A stretch of DNA of 64,000 nucleotides from Cutibacterium sp. (GTDB lineage: Bacteria > Actinomycetota > Actinomycetes > Propionibacteriales > Propionibacteriaceae), in NCBI RefSeq assembly GCF_030525615.1, contig NZ_JAUNEJ010000003.1, positions 168,711 through 232,710 on the forward strand. The letters are read 5' to 3'. A model generated the notes under the pieces. The model searched no databases. It was not told the origin of the DNA and saw only the letters and a list, made by a program, of their open reading frames with translations. Below are positions 8,591-16,719 of this stretch, piece after piece. The position numbers and the translations under genes are program-made. Numbering within the stretch: position 1 is the stretch's first letter; each line of letters starts with the position of its first letter.

Positions 8591-9712
8591 ATGTCGTGCA
8601 CTGACCGTGAGGTCCGACGCTGTATCTACCATGTGCCATACCCACTCAACCCGGGCACCACATTTGGTGGCCAAAAACGAGCGGTAGCGATGTTTAAGGC
8701 GCTGACCGAGTGGGGAGAGGTCTGGTTGGTGGCGGGAAACGCAGCCCAGCGGTGCCGCCAGATGAAGGTTGTTATGGAGGCGGTCAGGGCCGGCACGCGA
8801 TTCGAGTTTTGCTACTCGGAGTCGTCTACGATGCCGACAGCCCTCACTGAGCCACATCACTTGCCGACCCATCCATTTGAGGACTTCACATTCCTCTTTC
8901 ATGTGCGCCGCCACGGTATCCCGGTTGGCTTGTTCTACCGAGATGTGTACTGGAAGTTCCCGATCTACGGTAAGGGAGTTCCGAAGGCTAAACAGCTTGT
9001 TGCCCAAGCGATGTACCGCTACGACCTGTTCGCCTATCGACAGTGTCTCGATGTACTCTTCCTTCCTTCGCTGCGAATGGGGGACTGGGTTGACGTTGGT
9101 GATCGGGTGCGCAAGGTGGCTCTTCCCCCCGGTCACGACATCATTGAGTCCCCGGAAGCCACCCCGTCCTCTCCGCTGTCATTGTTTTACGTTGGTGGGT
9201 TGGGAGTCCTTTACGATTTGAGAGCGTTCTGTGAGGCGGTGTCGAAGGTTCCTGAGGCATCTCTGACAATCTGTACTCGGCCCAAGGAGTGGGAGCAGGC
9301 TCGCAAAGATTACGAGCCTTTCATGACCGGCAATATCAAGGTCGTCCACGCGAATGGTAAGAAGGAACTTGAGCCCTATTTCGCTGCAGCAAATGTGGCG
9401 GTGTTAGCTATGGCCCCGCACGAATACCGCGATTTTGCAGCCCCCCTCAAGTTTTTCGAATACGTCGGCAACGGCAAGCCGATTATTGCAACGGAGAACA
9501 CCTTCGTCGGCGATGTGGTTTCTCGTGATCGGACCGGGTGGACGGTGAAGGCCTCGGTTGATGAGTTTGTTGAGCTGTTGAAGGACCTTGTGGAGCATCC
9601 GGACCACATCGACACGGCTCGCGAGCATGTGATGGCGGCCCGCAGTAAGCACACGTGGACGGCTCGTGTGGAGCAGCTCTCTGATGCCTTGGCGGCGGTG
9701 GATCGACGATGA
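8591..9712 (+). CDS. Glycosyltransferase, GT4-like GT-B fold
   Basis: A 373-residue protein. The N-terminal part contains YPLNPGTTFGGQKRAVAM, a nucleotide-sugar enzyme opening with a GG loop. The C-terminal domain has FYVGGLGVLYDLRAF, then VAVLAMAPHEYRDFAAPLK and FFEYVGNGKPIIATE, the donor-binding K-x-x-E-Y-x-x-x-G-K-P-x-x-A pattern seen in the TagE/GT4 group. A GGAGG site sits about 7 bp before the ATG. Its stop overlaps the start of the next gene (ATGA), so the two are coupled: this enzyme probably adds a residue of the repeat unit handled by the neighbouring polymerase. The substrate is unknown. Confidence 0.78.
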   Translation: MSCTDREVRRCIYHVPYPLNPGTTFGGQKRAVAMFKALTEWGEVWLVAGNAAQRCRQMKVVMEAVRAGTRFEFCYSESSTMPTALTEPHHLPTHPFEDFTFLFHVRRHGIPVGLFYRDVYWKFPIYGKGVPKAKQLVAQAMYRYDLFAYRQCLDVLFLPSLRMGDWVDVGDRVRKVALPPGHDIIESPEATPSSPLSLFYVGGLGVLYDLRAFCEAVSKVPEASLTICTRPKEWEQARKDYEPFMTGNIKVVHANGKKELEPYFAAANVAVLAMAPHEYRDFAAPLKFFEYVGNGKPIIATENTFVGDVVSRDRTGWTVKASVDEFVELLKDLVEHPDHIDTAREHVMAARSKHTWTARVEQLSDALAAVDRR

Positions 9713-10980
9713 GTGCGGTTAGCCCTGCGGCGGCGTCGGAGTCCACGGCGGTGCCGCAGGTGGTTTCGCACCGAGCCGTGGCGGCTACGTCCACAACCGG
9801 CACGTGGTTGAGTATTGTTGCAGCATTGCTCATCATGCGGTTGCCGATGAGCTTCATTCTGCTTCTCGTCGTGCCTTGGGCTGTCCTGCTTGTGCAGAAA
9901 AGGTATCGTTCCAGTCTCAAGGTTGGACCGCTGGCTGCTCTCGAGGTTTGTTGTATGGCTGCCGCTGTGATTGCCGTGGTGGTGTTCCATCCGAGTCTTC
10001 TCGTTAGCACCGGCAACAGCGCCGTTATCATGCTTGCTGTTGTGGGGTTCACCTTGGCGGTATTTCGCTCCGCTGAACCCGGCAGGACGGCCCGGCAAGC
10101 ACTTTCGGGGTTGTACTGGGGGGCCATCATGGTCTGGCTTATCGGCTTGGGGGAGATACTCACCGGCGTCAAGCTTCTCCCACTGCTCTATCCAGGAGCC
10201 AACACAGTTTCAGCGGTCTCGAAGAGCAGGTGGATTGTCACTGCGACGTACCCCAACTACAACGACTATGGCATCGTCATGACCATGCTGTTCACAGCCC
10301 TGCTGGCCAGGATGTGGTTTGACCCGAGGCAAGGAATGGTCACTCTGGGCCGAGTGTTCGCTCTGGTGACATGTTTCGGGATGATCTTGGTGGGAGGCTC
10401 TCGTGGAGCCTTACTGGGATGTATGTGCGCGGTGGTGCTGCTGGTCATCCTAAATATCCGTCGTCTTCATGACGCGGCCATGGGGGTGAGGGCGTTCTTC
10501 TGGGGTACCGCCTTGGCCATCGTGGCCGGGGTTGGGTTGTGGATGAGCCCCTATATCCAGGATCACTCAACGGCGGTGAGGGGGAGGATCATGGTCAACG
10601 CGGTGAGCATGATTATGAGCGATCCAATATCTCTCTTATTTGGGTACGGGTCTCTGTCGGAATACAAGGACGAGGCGGCGGCTCGTTTCGGAGGTCTTTT
10701 GATGGATCCTCACAACCTGTTGTTGGAACTGGTGCTCGACTACGGGATCCTGGCGATGGTTCTCTTCGTGGTGTGCTGGCTGTGGATTTTGGTCAAGGGA
10801 TTCCTGCCACGCCGTCCCGCTGTGGACTGGCAGGCTGCTTTTGGACTGACCGTTGTCATACTTCTTCCGGTCCTTGGAATCATCCCGTCTTCTAGCCTGC
10901 GATATCACGTGATCTGGCTCTATCTCGTTGCCGCCAGCTGCATCACTGCAGAGACTGTCCTAGCAAATCGGACCGGCTAG
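9709..10980 (+). CDS. O-antigen ligase/polymerase-type membrane protein 2
   Basis: A 423-residue protein with about ten to eleven membrane segments. Motifs: GGSRGALLG after the middle segments, the loop LLFGYGSLSEY, and MDPHNLLLELVLDYGIL, the H-N-x-x-L-x-x-L-x-x-x-G signature of O-antigen ligase/Wzy proteins. It differs from the paralogous pair at 5942 and 15128 and is nearer in loop sequence to the decayed gene at 22.2-23.4 kb. It is coupled to the preceding glycosyltransferase by an ATGA overlap. Base composition is more neutral (many GTT, TGT and GGG codons) than in the sugar-nucleotide genes downstream, which hints at a different history. Role: joining glycan units on the outer face of the membrane. 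Confidence 0.75.
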   Translation: MSAVSPAAASESTAVPQVVSHRAVAATSTTGTWLSIVAALLIMRLPMSFILLLVVPWAVLLVQKRYRSSLKVGPLAALEVCCMAAAVIAVVVFHPSLLVSTGNSAVIMLAVVGFTLAVFRSAEPGRTARQALSGLYWGAIMVWLIGLGEILTGVKLLPLLYPGANTVSAVSKSRWIVTATYPNYNDYGIVMTMLFTALLARMWFDPRQGMVTLGRVFALVTCFGMILVGGSRGALLGCMCAVVLLVILNIRRLHDAAMGVRAFFWGTALAIVAGVGLWMSPYIQDHSTAVRGRIMVNAVSMIMSDPISLLFGYGSLSEYKDEAAARFGGLLMDPHNLLLELVLDYGILAMVLFVVCWLWILVKGFLPRRPAVDWQAAFGLTVVILLPVLGIIPSSSLRYHVIWLYLVAASCITAETVLANRTG

Positions 10981-11204
10981 GTGTAGTTGCGCATGACCTT
11001 GCTTACGCCTGTGGGCAGTGGGGGCGAATTCATGGGTAACGCCTTCGCCGGCCAGCATGGATGGAACATGTAGCTGGCCTGCCACGGGCCGTTATCGGTG
11101 ACTGTCGTGATGGTGCCGATACCGTGGGTCGCGTATGAAGGCTTATGAAGGCTTTCGCGCGACGCCACCACCCTCCCAGTGTGGCAGCCATCTGGACAGC
11201 ACAA
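10977..11204 (-). pseudogene. Possible remnant of a decayed coding region
   Basis: This 301-bp gap between two convergent genes (10981-11281) contains no intact gene that I recognise. On the minus strand a frame of up to 75 codons ends with a plausible protein-like stretch (HGIGTITTVTDNGPWQASYM ... VMRNYT) but has no recognisable start or family. I read it as either chance or the tail of a lost gene. Nothing else is visible in the gap; no clear terminator hairpin was found. Confidence 0.2.
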
Positions 11205-11281
11205 GGCTCGGTGTAGGCCAAGCGGGAGGATGAAGCGTACTGGGTTCGTCCCGCCCCGGTGGTGCGGTATGCACCGTTTGG

Positions 11282-12061
11282 TCAGTTGTTAGCCCTGGAG
11301 CGGCGTGAGGAGCGATATTCCAGGATTCCCATGACAACCAGTCCGAGAACCACTCCGGCGGCCACCCCCACAATCGGGGACGAGAACTCGGAGGCGAGCT
11401 TGGTGCCGTCGTCGGCGTTTTCTGGAGGTGCCGGGTTCGGGTCCGACGGGAAAGCTGGCCCAAGGATCGTCAGTTTTGGCTGCGGGAGGCCAGCGACCGG
11501 ACTCGGGACCAGGTCGTTCGCTTTCTCGGTGAAGGCACGAGCATAGGCGTTGGCACGTTGAACTGCCTGGTCTTCCGTGGTTCCCGTCGCGTAGATGGCG
11601 ATGACCGTTCCTCCTCCGCCCCAGTAGGTCGACGCCGCTTTTTTGAGGTCCTCGGCAGTGGTGCCGTCATGAAGATAGTTGAGGGCTGCGGTAATGATGG
11701 GATCAGGAGTGGTGAGTGCTTGGTAGTTGGTCATGATTGTCTGGACAGCGGCAGACTCGATGGTCGCCTGGGCCTCGGTGCTAGGTTCCGGAAGGGTGGC
11801 CATTACGTGTCCATGGGCAGCGATTGAACCAACATTATCCTTGGGGGCAAAAATGGCGGAATAACCCACGAGGATGCCAGCGACGATGACGAAAGTAATC
11901 AAGCCGGCCAGCCAGTGTTGTGCCAACCCCTTGAGGAACCCGAGTAGGTCGACGGGCTGATTCCTACTGCCGGCATTTCGGGGCGCTGCTGCGGTGGCAT
12001 CGCGCTCAGGTTTAGTGGACTCAGAGTCCGCGGCCGGGGGTTCTGGTGGGAGGTTGCTCAC
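11282..12061 (-). CDS. Wzz/YveK-type polysaccharide chain-length determinant (no kinase domain)
   Basis: A 259-residue protein with a cytoplasmic N-terminus rich in Pro/Ala/Glu, a first membrane segment near residues 50-70, a long extracytoplasmic part with alternating helices, a Pro-rich stretch (LGPAFPSDPNPAPPEN) just before the second membrane segment, and a short basic C-terminus. This is the two-membrane-segment polysaccharide co-polymerase plan of Wzz and of actinobacterial YveK/CapA proteins. There is no Walker motif, so a tyrosine kinase partner would have to be elsewhere. The GTG start at 12061 has a poor ribosome site. It would set chain length with one of the Wzy-like proteins in this locus. 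Confidence 0.75.
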   Translation of the reverse strand: MSNLPPEPPAADSESTKPERDATAAAPRNAGSRNQPVDLLGFLKGLAQHWLAGLITFVIVAGILVGYSAIFAPKDNVGSIAAHGHVMATLPEPSTEAQATIESAAVQTIMTNYQALTTPDPIITAALNYLHDGTTAEDLKKAASTYWGGGGTVIAIYATGTTEDQAVQRANAYARAFTEKANDLVPSPVAGLPQPKLTILGPAFPSDPNPAPPENADDGTKLASEFSSPIVGVAAGVVLGLVVMGILEYRSSRRSRANN

Positions 12062-12235
12062 GTCAGTGAATGGTACACAGGGTAGAGGAGGGAACCGATG
12101 ATATTCAGGGGGAGTGCGGGCTTTTCGAGTGGTCTTCTTGCGACAAGTTCGGTCGCGATGGCGCGGGGGTTAATGGTAGTGGTGCCCGGCGCGAGTACGC
12201 TGGACCCGATGCAACCGGCATGAAAGGCGTCCCAT

Positions 12236-12853
12236 ATGGGTGAACCACGGATCATCGACACCGCCGATCTGGACGACGGTGTGACCATCGGCGACGGTTC
12301 GTCGATTTGGCACCTCTCCCAAGTCCGCAGCGAAGCTGTGCTCGGACGCAACGTCGTGGTGGGCCGGGGTGCCTACATTGGCGAGGGTGTCCACGTCGGC
12401 GACAACTGCAAGATCCAGAATTACGCGCTGGTCTATGAGCCCGCGAAATTAGAGGATGGGGTCTTCATCGGCCCGGCGGTGGTTCTCACCAATGACCACT
12501 TCCCGCGCGCCATCAACCCTGACGGCTCCCTCAAGTCGGCTGACGACTGGGAGCAGGTGGGTGTGACCTGCAAACGCGGCAGCGCCATCGGTGCCCGCTC
12601 GGTGTGCGTCGCCCCCGTCACTATTGGCGAATGGGCGACGGTGGCTGCCGGATCAGTCGTCACGAAGGATGTCCCGGCATATGCTTTGGTCGCTGGTGTT
12701 CCGGCTCGTCGTATCAAGTGGGTGGGTCGTTCTGGCTTCCCGCTGGATCCTGATGGTGAGAACAAGTGGATTGACTCGCGTACCGGTGACCGGTTCGTCG
12801 AGGACCCCGAGACCGACACGCTGACCCTCGTCAGCGAGGGTGAGCAGGCGTGA
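12236..12853 (+). CDS. wbpD: Hexapeptide-repeat N-acetyltransferase, WbpD/WlbB-like
   Basis: 205 residues, almost entirely left-handed beta-helix: repeating triplets with I/V/L-G-x-x-x such as [29 protein letters not shown] and [19 protein letters not shown]. The insert [16 protein letters not shown] carries the catalytic His typical of WbpD, PglD-like and related enzymes. In Pseudomonas and Bordetella this family acetylates the 3-amino group of UDP-2-acetamido-3-amino-2,3-dideoxy-glucuronate with acetyl-CoA. The assignment is supported by the two following genes, an aminotransferase and a Gfo/Idh oxidoreductase, which make exactly that substrate. Strongly biased codon use sets this trio apart from the polymerase genes. 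Confidence 0.82.
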   Translation: MGEPRIIDTADLDDGVTIGDGSSIWHLSQVRSEAVLGRNVVVGRGAYIGEGVHVGDNCKIQNYALVYEPAKLEDGVFIGPAVVLTNDHFPRAINPDGSLKSADDWEQVGVTCKRGSAIGARSVCVAPVTIGEWATVAAGSVVTKDVPAYALVAGVPARRIKWVGRSGFPLDPDGENKWIDSRTGDRFVEDPETDTLTLVSEGEQA

Positions 12854-12884
12854 GGCCGTCATCCCCCAATCCAAGTACCCTTCC

Positions 12885-12904
12885 GTGGGTGCCACGGCGC
12901 CCAC
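12885..12904 (+). terminator. GC-rich hairpin between acetyltransferase and aminotransferase genes
   Basis: GTGGGTGCC pairs with GGCGCCCAC (one T-G pair) with almost no loop, in a 90-bp gap. No T run follows, so it may be a processing or attenuation structure and not a true terminator. An AGGAG ribosome site follows at about 12932. Confidence 0.3.
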
Positions 12905-12943
12905 AAACCGGACTATCCGTCCGAACAGTTAGGAGCTTTCAAC

Positions 12944-14056
12944 GTGACTGCCCAGTTCATTCCAGCCGCCAAGCCGATTCTCGGTGACGACGAGCGCAAG
13001 GCCGTCGACGAGGTCATCGCCTCCGGCATGGTCGCTCAGGGTCCGCAGGTCCACGCCTTCGAGGAGGAGTTTTCCTCCCAGGTTGTCGACGGGGTCCACT
13101 GTGTGGCCGTCAATGCGGGTACCTCGGCCCTCCACATTGGTCTGCTGGCCTCCGGTATCGGTGAAGGCGACGAGGTTATCGTCCCCTCCTTCACCTTCGC
13201 TGCCACTGGCAACTCGGTTGCCTTGTCGGGTGCCAAGCCGGTCTTCGCCGACGTCGACCCGGTGACGTTCAACCTGGACCCGGCCTCCATTGAGGCCTCT
13301 ATTACTGACAAGACCGCCGCGATCATGCCAGTACATCTCTACGGTCTGCCAGCCAACATGCCAGAGATCCTCAAGATCGCCGAGAAGCACGGTCTCAAAG
13401 TTTTCGAGGACTGCGCCCAGGCCCACGCCGCCAGCATTGATGGCAAGCACGTCGGTACGTTCGGTACCTTCGGCGCATTCTCCTTCTACCCGACCAAGAA
13501 CATGACCTCGGGTGAGGGCGGCATGATTACTACCTCCGACCCCGAGGTGGCTCGCAGGGCTGCCATGCTGCGTAATCAGGGCATGGAGAAGCGCTACGCC
13601 AACGAGTACGTCGGTCTCAACAACCGCATGACCGACATCCACGCCTCCATCGGCCGGGTCCAGCTCACCAAGCTGGCCGGCTGGACGAAGACCCGTCAGG
13701 AGAATGCGGCTTTCCTGTCCGAGAACATCACCGAGGCCGTTACCCCCACCGTCCCGGAGGGGTACGTACACGTGTACCACCAGTACACGATTCGTCTCGA
13801 GGGAGCCACCGGCGAGGAGCGTGACCGCTTCGTTACCGCGCTGAAGGAGGAACACCAGGTCGGCTCGGGCGTCTACTACCCGATCCCGAACCACCGTCTG
13901 CCTTCGCTGGCCCCGTACGCTCCGGGCCTTGAGCTGCCGAACACCGAGAAAGTTGCCGCCGAGTGCGTCTCGTTGCCGGTCCACCCCTCGCTGTCCCAAG
14001 CTGACCTTGAGCGCATCGTCGCTGCTGTCAATGCTTGTGCGAAGGCAGGTGCCTGA
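12944..14056 (+). CDS. wbpE: DegT/DnrJ/EryC1 PLP-dependent sugar aminotransferase, WbpE/WlbC-like
   Basis: 370 residues with the full DegT fold. It opens IPAAKPILGDDERKAV, has AVNAGTSALHIGL (phosphate-binding), the aspartate of EDCAQAHAA (pyridine nitrogen contact) and the PLP-binding lysine at residue 185 in FYPTKNMTSGEGG. WbpE enzymes transfer an amino group from glutamate to C3 of the 3-keto-UDP-GlcNAc-uronate. The GTG start at 12944 is preceded by TAGGAG. The stop overlaps the next start (TGATG), so it is coupled to the oxidoreductase that supplies its substrate. Position inside a wbpD-E-B trio makes this specificity more likely than a perosamine or Qui4N enzyme. Confidence 0.85.
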   Translation: MTAQFIPAAKPILGDDERKAVDEVIASGMVAQGPQVHAFEEEFSSQVVDGVHCVAVNAGTSALHIGLLASGIGEGDEVIVPSFTFAATGNSVALSGAKPVFADVDPVTFNLDPASIEASITDKTAAIMPVHLYGLPANMPEILKIAEKHGLKVFEDCAQAHAASIDGKHVGTFGTFGAFSFYPTKNMTSGEGGMITTSDPEVARRAAMLRNQGMEKRYANEYVGLNNRMTDIHASIGRVQLTKLAGWTKTRQENAAFLSENITEAVTPTVPEGYVHVYHQYTIRLEGATGEERDRFVTALKEEHQVGSGVYYPIPNHRLPSLAPYAPGLELPNTEKVAAECVSLPVHPSLSQADLERIVAAVNACAKAGA

Positions 14057-15048
14057 TGACGAATCTGCGCGCCGGCATGGTCGGCATCGGCTCGATGGGC
14101 AAGAACCACGTCCGCAACCTGCGCGCCATCGACGGCGTGGACCTGGTTGCGATTGCGGATGCCTCTGGCAAGGACCCGTTCGGGGTTGCCGGGGACCTTC
14201 CTGTCCTGCCTGATGTCGATGCGGTCATTGAGGCTGGAGTCGACTACTGCGTCGTCGCCGCCCCGACCAAGTTTCATGAGGAGATTGGTCTGAAGCTGGC
14301 CGAGGCGGGGGTTCACGCCCTCATCGAGAAGCCGCTGGCTTACGACACTGCCGCCGCCACTCGTCTGGCCGAGGCTTTCGAGAGCAGGGGACTCGTCGGT
14401 GCCGTCGGCCACATTGAGCGCTACAACCCGGCCCTGCAGTCGCTGCGCAAGCGTCTAGAGAACGGTGACCTCGGGGACCTCTACCAGGTGGCCACCCGTC
14501 GTCAGGGTCCGTTCCCGGCGCGTATCGCCGACGTTGGCGTCGTCAAGGACCTCGCCAGCCACGACATCGACCTCACCGCATGGGTTACCCAGCGCGAGTT
14601 CGAGTTGGTCGCCGCCCGCACCATGTTTAAGGCTGGCCGCGACTACGAAGACATGGTCTCGGCGACCTGCCAGCTCTCTGGTGGGTTGATGAGTAACCAC
14701 CTCGTCAACTGGCTGACCCCGACGAAGGAGCGTCGCACCTACGTCACCGGCGAGAAGGGTATGTTCGTCGCGGACACTCTGACCGCTGACCTCACCTTCT
14801 ACTCCAACGCCAAGGTTGCGACGGTGTGGGACGACATCGCCAACTTCCGTGGTGTTGCCGAGGGTGACGTCACCAGGTTCGCTATTCCCAAGCCTGAGCC
14901 GCTGCGCACCGAGCACGAGAACTTCCGTGACGCCGTGCTAGGTAAGGAGTCCGACATCGTGACGATGGCCCAGGGCGCCAAGGTCGTCCAGGTGTGCGAG
15001 GCGATGATTGACTCCGCCGCCACCGGCGAGTTCATCAAGATCTCCTGA
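14056..15048 (+). CDS. wbpB: Gfo/Idh/MocA-family UDP-sugar 3-dehydrogenase, WbpB/WlbA-like
   Basis: 330 residues. The N-terminal Rossmann domain reads GMVGIGSMGKNHVRNL; the catalytic EKPLAYD motif has its lysine at residue 92; GHIERYNPA follows, a stretch conserved in WbpB/WlbA-like enzymes. The C-terminal alpha/beta domain is complete. It would oxidise C3 of UDP-N-acetylglucosaminuronate with NAD. ATG at 14056 overlaps the previous stop; codons further upstream lie inside the aminotransferase gene and are less likely. A perfect 12-bp hairpin follows, so this probably ends the short wbpDEB transcription unit. Confidence 0.83.
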   Translation: MTNLRAGMVGIGSMGKNHVRNLRAIDGVDLVAIADASGKDPFGVAGDLPVLPDVDAVIEAGVDYCVVAAPTKFHEEIGLKLAEAGVHALIEKPLAYDTAAATRLAEAFESRGLVGAVGHIERYNPALQSLRKRLENGDLGDLYQVATRRQGPFPARIADVGVVKDLASHDIDLTAWVTQREFELVAARTMFKAGRDYEDMVSATCQLSGGLMSNHLVNWLTPTKERRTYVTGEKGMFVADTLTADLTFYSNAKVATVWDDIANFRGVAEGDVTRFAIPKPEPLRTEHENFRDAVLGKESDIVTMAQGAKVVQVCEAMIDSAATGEFIKIS

Positions 15049-15064
15049 CACCTAGCGGTCATCA

Positions 15065-15093
15065 TCGGGCCGGGCCGTCAAGGCCCGGCCCGA
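15065..15093 (+). terminator. Strong hairpin after the wbpDEB trio
   Basis: A perfect 12-bp stem, TCGGGCCGGGCC paired with GGCCCGGCCCGA, with the loop GTCAA. Only TTGCGCTT follows, so the T tract is weak, but the position right after the stop of the last gene fits a terminator. Confidence 0.7.
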
Positions 15094-15127
15094 TTGCGCT
15101 TACCGGCGCATTCTGGGCACCTGAGTC

Positions 15128-16519
15128 GTGCCCGAGTTCACAGGTAGAATGCCTGACATCTTTGGTCACTGCGAATCACTTGACGGCTTGCGGGTCGTGA
15201 CGTCATTACGCTCGAGCGACCCCGACCAATGGTTGAGCGGGGCGGCCGAGGCCGTCGTCGCATCCCTTTTCCTCGCCTGCACCTATGCCACGGTCAACCG
15301 GCCATTGTTTGACAATGGTGCCTGCCCACTCATGCTTCCGCTCTTTGGGGCGGCTGCTGTGGTGTTGGAGGTGTTGTGCATCATGAGGGATGTACGGGGG
15401 ACACCGACGTCTGGTGAATGGTCCGGCCCCCTCACCATAGTGGTGTGCAGTTTCCTCGCCTTGCTGGCCTGGGCTGCTGTGTCGATTCCCTTCCACGACC
15501 ACGTCATCTATGACGATTCCATGGGGATCATCAGGGGGCTGCCGCTCTATACACTCGTCGTTCCCTTGGCCGAGGCGACGGTGACAATTCTCGTTGCAGT
15601 CTTCGCGTGTCGGCTTCTTGCAGCGGAGAACCTCAAGGCAGCTGTGTGGCGACTGTCCATGCTGATGGCGATCGCGAACCCCATTGCACTTGTCAACCAG
15701 TACGTGGCAGGTCATACGACGGGTTGGCGAGTCGCCACCAAGCTCGGTGGGGCCGCCGTCTGTCACGTGGTGTTGATACTCGCCTTGGCTGTTGCCGTCG
15801 ACGCTGTCATCCGGAACTATCACCGGGGAATTTCGAGTGCGGCCGGTGTCAGTCATGTGGCCTGTTTAGCCGCCTCCGGATCGCGTGCCGGAATGATTTG
15901 CTTGGCCCTCTTCATCGTCGGTGTGGTGCTTTTCGGGCCTGGCCGCCGCAGCCGTAAACAGTGGGTTATCTTGGTAAGCGTAGGGACAGTGCTCGCCGCA
16001 GCCGCCACATGGCTCCTCACGACGGTCCGGACGGGGTCTTTGGTAGACCCAGACCGGGCTAAGACCTGGGCCTTGGCAGGACGGGTCGTCGTCGAGTCGC
16101 CGGGACGTCTTTTGACGGGAACCGGCTATGGGACCATCTGGCCGTGGTTCGCCGTTGAATCCACTTTCATGCCGAGGTCCTCCCACGGGATGCGCCAGAC
16201 CCTATACGGGTACACCCTTCCCCACGCGCACAGTCTGTTTGCTCAAGTTCTGGGGGAGCTGGGCCTGATTGGACTCGCCTTGGTGTTGGTGTCCGTGGGT
16301 ACCGTCATCGCAGTGTGTGTCAAGGGGATTCGCGGAGAATCGACGGTGCTGTGTCTCGGGGTGCTTGCGACGATCCCGGCCTTTTTCATGGACACCTACC
16401 TCATCAAGAACTTCCCGGTCGCGCTGTTCTGGTGGGTCTTCACCCTGGTTGTGTGTCGGCTCGTGACAACCTCAGGGTGGGCGAAAGATCCACACAGGGA
16501 ATTGCATGTTAAGGGCTGA
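15128..16519 (+). CDS. O-antigen ligase/polymerase-type membrane protein 3
   Basis: 463 residues with about eleven membrane segments. It shares a string of motifs with the protein at 5942: GSRAGM in place of GSRAGL, GTGYGTIWPW in place of GHGYGRLWPW, the loop HAHSLFAQVLGELGL, and C-terminal PAFFMDTYLIKNFP in place of PAFLLDTYLVKNYG. The two are paralogues within 10 kb. The start is uncertain: GTG at 15128 is given, but GTG at 15197 would also leave every membrane segment. Expected role: ligase or polymerase of undecaprenyl-linked glycan. It stands alone between a terminator and the POT transporter. Confidence 0.72.
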   Translation: MPEFTGRMPDIFGHCESLDGLRVVTSLRSSDPDQWLSGAAEAVVASLFLACTYATVNRPLFDNGACPLMLPLFGAAAVVLEVLCIMRDVRGTPTSGEWSGPLTIVVCSFLALLAWAAVSIPFHDHVIYDDSMGIIRGLPLYTLVVPLAEATVTILVAVFACRLLAAENLKAAVWRLSMLMAIANPIALVNQYVAGHTTGWRVATKLGGAAVCHVVLILALAVAVDAVIRNYHRGISSAAGVSHVACLAASGSRAGMICLALFIVGVVLFGPGRRSRKQWVILVSVGTVLAAAATWLLTTVRTGSLVDPDRAKTWALAGRVVVESPGRLLTGTGYGTIWPWFAVESTFMPRSSHGMRQTLYGYTLPHAHSLFAQVLGELGLIGLALVLVSVGTVIAVCVKGIRGESTVLCLGVLATIPAFFMDTYLIKNFPVALFWWVFTLVVCRLVTTSGWAKDPHRELHVKG

Positions 16520-16533
16520 CTTGTGCGGATAAT

Positions 16534-16553
16534 CACAGGGTTTTCTGTGATGA
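16534..16553 (+). terminator. Small inverted repeat after the third O-antigen-ligase-like gene
   Basis: ATCACAG and CTGTGAT form a 7-bp perfect inverted repeat around GGTTTT. There is no following T run, so this may be a weak terminator or an operator for the transporter gene. A -10-like TACAAT lies about 55 bp further on, before the transporter. Confidence 0.3.
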
Positions 16554-16719
16554 GTTAGTGGCTCGCCAGCAAAATAGCGCAGCTATGCAGTAGGCTGAAT
16601 GGGTATACAATCCATGTTTGCGACGATGTCGTCGCCCGGCGATGGAGACCGGAGCCGCGCCCAAACATTGGGAGTATCGGATTCGTGACGCCCCGAACAT
16701 GGGAAAGGAAAAGAACGAG

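Noticed and set aside
12929..13999. A 356-codon open frame antisense to the wbpE-like gene
   Set aside because: It is a shadow caused by strong codon bias at high GC; the sense gene has all catalytic motifs, and the antisense product has biased low-complexity composition.
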